Source of the DNA: JADKAC01 sp964492065
Lineage (GTDB): Bacteria; Bacteroidota; Bacteroidia; Chitinophagales; BACL12
Assembly (NCBI GenBank): GCA_964492065.1
Contig: CAZBHH010000039.1
Span: 1-16,638 of the forward strand
DNA length: 16,638 nt
Direction: 5' to 3'
Shown: positions 1 through 7,033 of the stretch, in pieces
How positions within the stretch are numbered: position 1 is the first letter of the stretch
How the letters are laid out: each line of letters opens with the position of its first letter
Program-made: the position numbers and the translations under genes
The notes under the pieces: generated by a model
What the model saw: only the letters and a program-made list of their open reading frames with translations
Told to the model about the DNA's origin: nothing
Databases searched by the model: none

Positions 1-1408
1 TTTCTAATGGTAGTGTTGCCGAAATATTACCAGCGTGCATAACGAATGTTTTTATAAGTGTACCGTCCACAGAAAATAATTGTATGCTTGTTTCCGTCTG
101 CGCCGGCATTCCTGTTTGTACTACACAATAGCTTTTTGCCGGATTTGGGAAAACTGTAAACTCATTGTTAAAAGGCATGGGTAAAATACTTACATCTAAA
201 CTATCGCAGCCGGGTACTAAGCAGCCTACACTATCCAATTGCATTACCCAAAAGTTCTGATCTTCCGCATATACTTCTCCATAAGCAGCACCTGCTATAA
301 TAATTCCTCCGGCATCAGTTAACTCCACATCATGAATGCGATTATCATTATCCGGGCCGCCGGGTGCTAAATACCTGCGCTCCCAGATGGCATTGCCATT
401 TATATCTACACGTGCCATGTAGCCATGATAGGTACCATAAGGTTCTGTGGCGAGATAACCGATGACCAGTAAATCTCCATTGGGGTATTCTAAACCAGGT
501 CCTATTGCTAATTCAGAATCATATATAGTATCCAAATTATAAGTACTGGTAAATATCCATTGCAATACACCCGAATCATCTAAGCGGAATGCAAAAGTAT
601 TATAGGGATAATCAGGCTTATTTACGCCACCCCCATAATATCCCCCGATGACTGATTTAATTCCATATGTAAAACAACCGCCTTCATGCAATTCCTCATT
701 TAAGATTATGCCAGCAGAATCAAACAGTCTCGTTTCATACAATGGTGTCGGGCAGCCAATAAAAGCATGTAGTAAAAAAAAGTTATCATCTTCATCAATT
801 GGGCCCATCAGAGCAGATCCACTTTCTCCGCTTTCACCAATTAATTTGCTCCATATTAAATTACCTTCTGCATCTGTTTTTTTCAGGATGGTGCGGTAAA
901 ATACAGTGGTGCCACCCACGCATAACAACAGCAAATCACCATTGCTGAATTCAAATACCTGCATACCCATTTGCCATTGTTCACTAAAATATGTTTTGGT
1001 AAACAGGGTATCTCCGGTTTCAGGATTAAACTTTATGAGCATTACATTCGACATGCCATCAGCCGCTTTGGAACCTGCAAATACAATATTGCCATCACTT
1101 AATAACTCACCTGCCATAAAGTATGAGAAATATTGTGAGTCCACACTGCCTAATACTTTTTGCCAAAGTACATTACCTTCAAAATCAATTTTTGCATATT
1201 TTACTTTTTCATCAAAATAGGCACCTATTTCGTATCCCCAGCCGTTACCGATCAGCACATAACCATCATCCAATTTAACTATACCAAAACCCACATCATC
1301 CCCATTGCTGAAATCAATGGTTTTATTAAATGTAGGTTGGGCTATCAGTTGATTGGTTATCAACAGAAATAAAATTAAAACTGAACAGATGTATTTATTA
1401 AAATGCAT
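1..1408 (-). CDS. Secreted propeller-like protein with T9SS sorting domain (3' end off the window)
   Basis: Reading the minus strand from the ATG at 1408-1406 gives an uninterrupted frame of 469 codons that leaves the left edge without a stop, so only the extreme C-terminus is missing. Residues 1-24 are a signal peptide (hydrophobic core LILFLLITNQLIA). The body repeats a pattern of polar-Asp/Asn-Gly followed by a hydrophobic strand and Gly (DGYVLIGNG near 48, DGNIVFAGS near 105, NGDLLVIGY near 310, AGGIIIAGA near 366), as in beta-propeller-like or delta-60-like secreted proteins. Residues from about 419 (VFPNPAKS, then a strand-rich tail) look like the start of a type A T9SS C-terminal sorting domain, so export through the outer membrane is inferred. 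The gene starts one base after the stop of the upstream metallopeptidase, which suggests co-transcription and coupled translation. The ligand or substrate is unknown. Confidence 0.85.
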   Translation of the reverse strand, partial: MHFNKYICSVLILFLLITNQLIAQPTFNKTIDFSNGDDVGFGIVKLDDGYVLIGNGWGYEIGAYFDEKVKYAKIDFEGNVLWQKVLGSVDSQYFSYFMAGELLSDGNIVFAGSKAADGMSNVMLIKFNPETGDTLFTKTYFSEQWQMGMQVFEFSNGDLLLLCVGGTTVFYRTILKKTDAEGNLIWSKLIGESGESGSALMGPIDEDDNFFLLHAFIGCPTPLYETRLFDSAGIILNEELHEGGCFTYGIKSVIGGYYGGGVNKPDYPYNTFAFRLDDSGVLQWIFTSTYNLDTIYDSELAIGPGLEYPNGDLLVIGYLATEPYGTYHGYMARVDINGNAIWERRYLAPGGPDNDNRIHDVELTDAGGIIIAGAAYGEVYAEDQNFWVMQLDSVGCLVPGCDSLDVSILPMPFNNEFTVFPNPAKSYCVVQTGMPAQTETSIQLFSVDGTLIKTFVMHAGNISATLPLE

Positions 1409-1409
1409 C

Positions 1410-4400
1410 TTATTCTTTTATCAGTTTATCAGTAAATAATACTTCGCCATCCGCCAAAACTTCACATAAATACATACCCATGCTCCAGGTACTGATAGGA
1501 ATGATATTATCCTGACCTGTAATTAATTTTATGTCTGCAATTAAACTCCCGTTCATTGCCCATGCTTTAAATACATATTCTTTTTCAGAATCAAACTCCA
1601 AAATGGCAATTGTCAGCGTTTTATTTGCGGGGTTTGGAAACATCTGAATCGATGATACAACATTTTCCTGTTGCATCAATCGCAAATCTTCCGGCAACTC
1701 GGCATCAAACACTTCGGAATAATCTGTTTTATGTATAAACTGTAAAATATTTTCCGCTGCGACACCCGAAGGGCTTTGTTTCCCGGCTAGTGATTCAATG
1801 ATAGAAATTTCTTTTTTGCCAAGTTGTAAAATTGTTCTGCCTTCTGAAGCAACAGGAATCAATACTTCATATAAGGTTACAAAATCAGCTCCTTCAATGG
1901 TTGCGGTATTTACATTTTTTAATGCAGTTTCGGCTGCCGTGAATTCTTCCGTCATCAGGTAAATCTGCACAATCGTTTCTTTAGCCTTATCAGTGGCCTG
2001 TTGTTCTAAAAACCAAATGGCTGAATCGGATTTTAATTCTGTAATATAACCGCTCACAATCTTATTTGATAGTTGTTCTTGTATGGCAGTAAAATAAGTC
2101 AGGTCGTCATTTTCTTCTGTTGCAATTTCCGCTGCTGCAATCATTTCTTCCAATCCGGAAATTAATTCTTCGGTTGCGTTGTATTCTGCAAGCAATGCAG
2201 ATGCAGAACTGCCACCACCTGCTACTAATGCTTCACCCGAACCGGGCAATGTCGATGGACAAGCTACATAGCCACCTTCATTCGCAGTTAATCCACAATC
2301 TAGAGGAACAATATTGGGTGTGGTATAACATTGTGGTGTATAAGCAAGACCTGTGTGATGGCGATATTTTAACTCTGTAATGCCTGTATGAATTTTAAAA
2401 TCGCCTTCTGTATAAATGCAATCGTGCGAAAATATATTTCCGGCAGGAGCACGAACTCTGTCTGCAGGTGGATTTCCCACAGGTAAACATTTTCCCTGAT
2501 GACCCAATAAACCACTCGTTGCATACACATGATAGCGGTTTATCTCACTTAAAAAGGTATTGCATTTTATCTGCAGGTTTTTATTGTTTACCTGGCAGCG
2601 AATACCGGTTTCCAATCCTTCGAAAATGTTGCGGTAAACGAGAGTATGTGCATTCGAATTATTTGCTGCATAAACGCCTGCATTAAATGGTGCTACTCCA
2701 TCAAATCCGGCAAGGCTGCTGAAATAGTTATTCTCCACCTGATAATTTTCGCAATCCTCCAGATACAATCCATAGCTGTTTACTATATTGTCCTGAATGC
2801 GGAAGGTATTATTGATGATAAGCGAATTTTTTACATTGGATAATAAAATCCCACGGGTATTATCTTCAAATACGCCTGTATTTATTTCAATATTCAGCGG
2901 GCGGTAATTGGCGTTGGCAGCATGTATGCCCCGCATAAATCCTTCAAAATAATTATAATCGCCAATGCAGGTATTTGGTGGAGGCGGACTGCATAAAATG
3001 CTGTTTACTTTGTAGGTGGCATCAATGCTGTAAATAGCCTGTGTGGAGCCGGATAGTGTGGTGCGGTTGTCTAAATACACGTTATCCGTAAATGCAACGC
3101 CATCCACATCCCACATGCTTAAGTGATATGCACATGTTTCTGATGCAGGGTAATCATCATCAATTATAAATGTGCAGTTTTTAAACTCGCTGATATTATC
3201 ATCGTCCGCATCGTAAGGATAGTAATCGTATTTCATAAACTCCGCACTGCGTTTATTATTTCTGAATGTGCTGTTCTCGGCTAATACAATGCCACCGTAA
3301 TAATTCTGGTTTGCATAATCATCATACTTACTGGTAGTAATGGCATTGCGGGCATACGCAATAGTACCTCCATTTTTAATCCATACCACACCATGATGCG
3401 CAGCCGATGAAGGATATGCACCGGTTACAATATCGTTTTTAGTTGGATGTGCAGTGTAACTGCTGTTACCCCATACTTCGATGCCTTGCCAGAGGCCATC
3501 GCAGGATTTGGTGATGGTGCCTCCGTCAACGATGAGTTTTGCGCCTTTTTCAATGATGATGCGGGCATCTGTTGGTAGTATTAATTTACATTTAATAGTT
3601 AGACTTGTACCAGGAGAAACACGGATAATTGCATGATAAAGTCTCATATTAAAATCCCAAATTTCATTAGAACTAACTATAAATTCTTGAGTTGTAGATG
3701 GACAGTCGATAACATATTTTCTTGTATGGTAAAGATGCAATGATCTTTGCATTCTGCCTATTTGTTCCGGGGAGAAATAACATGATTCAGCTGTGCCTCC
3801 CATCATATTATTTGTGCAAGTATTTAAAGAAGAATTTACATCACAACCCCATCCATAATCCAACCAACAAATATTCGGACAACCTATTACTGCGGATCCA
3901 AAAACATCATCTAAATAGTCAATATTGGCAATATCACAAGTTTCTGGACAACATGTAGGCTCATATGTGTGTAAAAGACCAAAAGCATGACCAAATTCAT
4001 GTGCCAAGTTTGAACTTCCGCTATATAATGCATAAGGATTATTTAAAAAACCATAATAAACATCATCCATTGTAATGTATGTGCTCAATGATAAATTAAA
4101 ACTAGGTAAAATATTAGTAGCACCATTTATGGTTCCATCATCAGTCCCCTTGAAGAATATATTGAGTTCAGTGTCAGTATTTATTGCATATGTATTGAAC
4201 AATGTAGAGCCACTTGCTAAATAGTTAACATTACTTTGATGTTCGTAAAAATTCACTATTTGAAATCTTATCCTTGTATCAGTAATATTACAACTAGATG
4301 CACAAACACATTCAAGTGGATCTGATGGGGAACAAATATTCGAAAAATAATTATTGACATTTTCAAAAAGATTTTCAATCCATTCCATCTCGGTTTCATT

Positions 4401-4688
4401 ATCTATATCAAAATTTCCCGCTGGCAAAGGTGTTTCCTTTTGCATAAAATGCACATTGACTCTAATTGTCTTAATTGGAGTATAATGCAAATTGTTTAAA
4501 TCTGGTATCCAATAATCTTGGTACTGGTATTTATTAATCCAAGAGTCAGAACTACTGCTACATGATGTCATCAATAAAGAGGGTTCATCTGAAATAAATC
4601 CATCACAAATTGACTCAGGTGTTTGCGCAGATCCATTTTTATAAAAAATAAAAAGGCTAATAACAAAGCAAACTGCATTTATCTTCAT
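1410..4688 (-). CDS. M43-like zinc metallopeptidase with beta-helix-like region and T9SS sorting domain
   Basis: Predicted secreted protease of 1092 aa. Residues 1-21 form a signal peptide ending SAQ. The metzincin zinc site HEFGHAFGLLH is at 230-240 (ligands H230, H234, H240; catalytic E231), followed by Cys-rich loops and a Met-turn candidate at NNMMGG (293-298) with a downstream SPEQIGRM; this layout fits the M43 pappalysin/cytophagalysin group. From about 365 to 790 the sequence has Asn/Gly-rich strand repeats (for example GGIVLAENSTFRNN, NSLIINNTFRI) typical of right-handed parallel beta-helices. About 830-1000 is helical and Glu-rich. Residues from about 1015 (MFPNPANK) to the end form a type A T9SS sorting domain. 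The start overlaps the stop of the upstream secreted protein as ATGA, which implies translational coupling. Base composition changes sharply near residue 366: the protease part is AT-rich and the rest is not. Substrate unknown. Confidence 0.9.
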   Translation of the reverse strand: MKINAVCFVISLFIFYKNGSAQTPESICDGFISDEPSLLMTSCSSSSDSWINKYQYQDYWIPDLNNLHYTPIKTIRVNVHFMQKETPLPAGNFDIDNETEMEWIENLFENVNNYFSNICSPSDPLECVCASSCNITDTRIRFQIVNFYEHQSNVNYLASGSTLFNTYAINTDTELNIFFKGTDDGTINGATNILPSFNLSLSTYITMDDVYYGFLNNPYALYSGSSNLAHEFGHAFGLLHTYEPTCCPETCDIANIDYLDDVFGSAVIGCPNICWLDYGWGCDVNSSLNTCTNNMMGGTAESCYFSPEQIGRMQRSLHLYHTRKYVIDCPSTTQEFIVSSNEIWDFNMRLYHAIIRVSPGTSLTIKCKLILPTDARIIIEKGAKLIVDGGTITKSCDGLWQGIEVWGNSSYTAHPTKNDIVTGAYPSSAAHHGVVWIKNGGTIAYARNAITTSKYDDYANQNYYGGIVLAENSTFRNNKRSAEFMKYDYYPYDADDDNISEFKNCTFIIDDDYPASETCAYHLSMWDVDGVAFTDNVYLDNRTTLSGSTQAIYSIDATYKVNSILCSPPPPNTCIGDYNYFEGFMRGIHAANANYRPLNIEINTGVFEDNTRGILLSNVKNSLIINNTFRIQDNIVNSYGLYLEDCENYQVENNYFSSLAGFDGVAPFNAGVYAANNSNAHTLVYRNIFEGLETGIRCQVNNKNLQIKCNTFLSEINRYHVYATSGLLGHQGKCLPVGNPPADRVRAPAGNIFSHDCIYTEGDFKIHTGITELKYRHHTGLAYTPQCYTTPNIVPLDCGLTANEGGYVACPSTLPGSGEALVAGGGSSASALLAEYNATEELISGLEEMIAAAEIATEENDDLTYFTAIQEQLSNKIVSGYITELKSDSAIWFLEQQATDKAKETIVQIYLMTEEFTAAETALKNVNTATIEGADFVTLYEVLIPVASEGRTILQLGKKEISIIESLAGKQSPSGVAAENILQFIHKTDYSEVFDAELPEDLRLMQQENVVSSIQMFPNPANKTLTIAILEFDSEKEYVFKAWAMNGSLIADIKLITGQDNIIPISTWSMGMYLCEVLADGEVLFTDKLIKE

Positions 4689-5611
4689 AATTTCAATAAT
4701 TTTATGTGATAAAAATAAGTTCCAATTAATAGCCTGACAAAATAAATACCATTAACCAATCTATTTGAAAGATCTAAACTAATAGGTTCAACTAAATAAT
4801 CTTGCAATATTAATCGGCCCCAATTGTCATAAATGAATAAAGTCATTGGAAAATATTTACTATCTATAAATATTGTACTATAAAATGGGTTAGGCGAAAT
4901 TTCAAACACATAATCATTATAACTTATTTGCGTTGAAACAAGATAATTACAATTTTCTAGTATATTTATTGAGTAAAGACCCAGCATATCGTCTTCATAG
5001 CACCTCAAATTCCCATAATAAGGTAGATCAAATCCACAATCCTCGGTTAATGTTGAAGGAAATAAATATCCTAAAGATCCAATAAGCTCAATAATTTCAG
5101 AATTCTTAAATCCAACCATTGAACCAGAAATGGTATCAACAGTAATACTTTTCAAAACAATATCATTAATAGTAATTGAACTTGTATCTTTTATTTCAAC
5201 TAAACCTATAGAATCACATTCATCAGAAGTAATTACTTGCCAGGATGTACCTATATCGCTAGTAAAATCATACAATAAATAAAATATATCATTTTTAAGC
5301 CAATATACCTTAAAATTGTCTTCGTAAACATACTCGTTGGATAAAATTATAGTATCTAATTCAAATATTGGCGTAGTTAAATCATCCTGAATCATAGTTT
5401 TTTGTAATATTCTACAATTCTGACCATATATAATTGTATCACCAATAGATTCAATTATTAATATTCCCTCGGATAAAAGTGATTGCGAATTATACCACCA
5501 CTTCGCCCCCACAGGCGCAAACTCGGGTGTCTGGGAAAAGGCCTGTACACAGCTCAGACAGATTACTGTTGCGAGCAGGGCCTTGCGGATGTAAAGCTGC
5601 AGTTTTTGCAT
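4685..5611 (-). CDS. Secreted protein A of a constant-leader paralogue pair, with T9SS sorting domain
   Basis: Protein of 308 aa with no assigned function. Residues 1-27 are a signal peptide (ALLATVICLSCVQAFS), and the mature end begins QTPEFAPVGAKWWY. Residues 1-40 are identical at DNA level to the paralogue at 5977-6900; after residue 40 identity drops at once, yet both bodies keep shared motifs (LIESI-DTII-G-NCRILQ near 52-70, IIE-LGS---LFP near 173-185, NL-CY-D near 201), so they belong to one family. The C-terminus from about 238 (ISPNPFYS ... NGIYFVRL) is a recognisable type A T9SS sorting domain, so surface or extracellular delivery is inferred. The ATG is preceded by AGGGG a few bases upstream. 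The stop overlaps the metallopeptidase start by ATGA, so the two proteins are probably made together. The body is AT-rich (about 32% GC in a counted line) against about 55% in the leader. Confidence 0.88.
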   Translation of the reverse strand: MQKLQLYIRKALLATVICLSCVQAFSQTPEFAPVGAKWWYNSQSLLSEGILIIESIGDTIIYGQNCRILQKTMIQDDLTTPIFELDTIILSNEYVYEDNFKVYWLKNDIFYLLYDFTSDIGTSWQVITSDECDSIGLVEIKDTSSITINDIVLKSITVDTISGSMVGFKNSEIIELIGSLGYLFPSTLTEDCGFDLPYYGNLRCYEDDMLGLYSINILENCNYLVSTQISYNDYVFEISPNPFYSTIFIDSKYFPMTLFIYDNWGRLILQDYLVEPISLDLSNRLVNGIYFVRLLIGTYFYHIKLLKL

Positions 5612-5679
5612 ATCCCCTAAATTTATGGCAAATATTCGGGATTTGTGTCAGGGGGAAGTGAAAATGCAGGAAGTGCCGG
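5492..5679. repeat. 188-bp perfect direct repeat, copy 1 (leader of secreted protein A)
   Basis: Bases 5492-5679 are identical to 6781-6968 with no mismatch, in the same orientation and 1289 bp apart. On the minus strand the block holds 68 bp upstream of the ATG plus exactly the first 40 codons of protein A, and identity ends on a codon boundary. In this copy the upstream end of the block abuts, and supplies the last codons and stop of, the truncated metallopeptidase fragment, so it is the rearranged junction. Confidence 0.97.
5629..5636 (-). promoter_or_regulatory. Weak -7-like element in the repeat leader (AATATTTG), copy 1
   Basis: On the minus strand AATATTTG is one mismatch from the Bacteroidota -7 consensus TAnnTTTG and ends 17 bases before the ATG of protein A. 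No convincing TTTG was found at the -33 spacing. The same element occurs in copy 2 at 6918-6925. If it works, each copy carries its own promoter; this is a tentative call. Confidence 0.25.
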
Positions 5680-5980
5680 GGGAAACCGGTAGCAAATTGG
5701 CATACCGGGTATTCACATCATCTAACATATCAACTAAAAAGGTTGTATGCGTAAGAATATCCTGGAAATTTTCTTCCCCACTTGCATCCTGAAGGATGTG
5801 CAAAGCAACCCTTACATAAATAACAGGCGTAATAGCGGGGTCATAAGGTGAGTAATTATCTCTATTGTCGCAATCTGAACTTAATAATAATAAAGGTTCA
5901 TCGGAATTGACGTAACCACATTCCTGCGCATAGGTATGTATCATAACTATGCTAAGTATTATACAAATGAATTGTTTCAT
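5648..5980 (-). pseudogene. Truncated metallopeptidase start (paralogue of the 1092-aa M43 protein)
   Basis: A 110-codon frame with a signal peptide (CIILSIVMIHTYAQ) whose remainder matches the N-terminal propeptide region of the intact metallopeptidase at 1410-4688: SDEPLLLLSSDC against SDEPSLLMTSC, then TPVIYVRVALHILQ against TPIKTIRVNVHFMQ, then a shared helix before a Cys (VDMLDDVNTRYANLLP against IENLFENVNNYFSNIC). The zinc site and everything after it are missing. The last nine codons and the TGA lie inside the 188-bp repeat, so the frame ends at a recombination junction rather than at a natural C-terminus. The start keeps the ATGA overlap with the upstream gene, exactly as in the intact pair. 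It may still be translated, but no protease activity is possible. Confidence 0.8.
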
Positions 5981-6900
5981 ATCACAGGAATTTTTATAAG
6001 GTAAAGATTTCCATTCAAATTAATCCTTATCAGATAAATACCTTTGGGCAAATGGCCAAAATATTCAGCAACCTTAAACACATTGTTCAATTCATACACT
6101 TGCTCGCCATTTATAGAATATAAAGCTAAATCGAATGGAATATCAGAGTTCAGAAGTAAATAATTATTAAAATAACTGTAAGATATATCCTGCATAAATT
6201 CATTAATATTTGTAGGAACTATGAAAGTGGTGTCGCATGCATAAGGCACCGATTTATAGTTAAGAACAGAATCTTTATAACAATTTAAATTGACTGATTG
6301 AATAAAAAGAAAAGTAGTCTCATAATTTATTGGGAATAAACTGGAAGTACTACCTAAGAATTCGATTATCGAATTGTAACTGAATCCGTAACCATATGGG
6401 CCGTACCCGAAACCAATTGGCTCGTCATGTGTATAAAATCTGTTAATATCAATACCGCTAATTTCGATAAAATCAGTAGAATCAATTACAATTAATGTTG
6501 TATCAGTATCATCCCAATCGTAAGAAACCGGAATTTTAAAATCCTCGCCGGAAAAATTATAAATCAAGTAAAATGCTGTATCTATCCATACGTATATATT
6601 CAGGCTATCCTGATATATAAATTGATTTAGCAAAGGATAAGTCTCATTTTCAAAAGTAGTTCGTGTAAATTGCAATATTCTGCAATTAACACCTTCAATA
6701 ATTGTATCGTCAATAGATTCAATTAACAAAAACCCCTGGTCGGGAGTGGTATCAGCCCATGAATCGTAGTATAATTCAGCATACCACCACTTCGCCCCCA
6801 CAGGCGCAAACTCGGGTGTCTGGGAAAAGGCCTGTACACAGCTCAGACAGATTACTGTTGCGAGCAGGGCCTTGCGGATGTAAAGCTGCAGTTTTTGCAT
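5977..6900 (-). CDS. Secreted protein B of the constant-leader paralogue pair
   Basis: Protein of 307 aa, same family as the 308-aa protein at 4685-5611. The first 40 residues, including the signal peptide and the mature start QTPEFAPVGAKWWY, are identical at nucleotide level; the body keeps the family motifs (LLIESIDDTIIEG-NCRILQ, IIEFLGS---LFP, NLNCYKD) but is otherwise diverged. It has a Gly/Tyr-rich insert (FGYGPYGYGF). The C-terminal end (ALYSINGEQVYEL ... KGIYLIRI) has the fold pattern of a T9SS tail but lacks the usual PNP at its start, so secretion by T9SS is less certain than for A. It lies 133 bp downstream of yidC in the same direction, and its stop overlaps the truncated peptidase start by ATGA. 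Body GC is about 32% in a counted line. Function unknown. Confidence 0.87.
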   Translation of the reverse strand: MQKLQLYIRKALLATVICLSCVQAFSQTPEFAPVGAKWWYAELYYDSWADTTPDQGFLLIESIDDTIIEGVNCRILQFTRTTFENETYPLLNQFIYQDSLNIYVWIDTAFYLIYNFSGEDFKIPVSYDWDDTDTTLIVIDSTDFIEISGIDINRFYTHDEPIGFGYGPYGYGFSYNSIIEFLGSTSSLFPINYETTFLFIQSVNLNCYKDSVLNYKSVPYACDTTFIVPTNINEFMQDISYSYFNNYLLLNSDIPFDLALYSINGEQVYELNNVFKVAEYFGHLPKGIYLIRINLNGNLYLIKIPVI

Positions 6901-6968
6901 ATCCCCTAAATTTATGGCAAATATTCGGGATTTGTGTCAGGGGGAAGTGAAAATGCAGGAAGTGCCGG
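6781..6968. repeat. 188-bp perfect direct repeat, copy 2 (leader of secreted protein B)
   Basis: Identical to 5492-5679. Here the block lies in the intergenic region after yidC and covers the 68 bp before the ATG plus 40 codons of protein B. Because upstream sequence here is ordinary intergenic DNA and no gene is broken, this copy more probably marks the original position of the leader. The rest of the yidC-to-B gap, 6969-7033, holds no feature that I can identify. Confidence 0.97.
6918..6925 (-). promoter_or_regulatory. Weak -7-like element in the repeat leader (AATATTTG), copy 2
   Basis: Same one-mismatch match to TAnnTTTG as in copy 1, ending 17 bases before the ATG of protein B. No good -33 partner was seen. 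The AGGGG stretch directly upstream of the ATG could act as a ribosome binding site. Tentative. Confidence 0.25.
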
Positions 6969-7033
6969 CTGTATGCCTCGTACAATTAAAGTATGGAGAA
7001 GAGGGAGGCAGTTCTGATAACCTGTCGAATGAA

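Noticed and set aside
5492..6968. The 188-bp repeats as ends of an insertion sequence or transposon
   Set aside because: The copies are direct, contain the start of a coding sequence, show no terminal inverted repeats, and no transposase lies between them.
5479..6985. Near-identical short open frames on both strands around 5479-5661 and 6759-6985
   Set aside because: They are antisense or out-of-frame readings of the 188-bp leader repeat, so their similarity follows from the DNA repeat and not from protein conservation.
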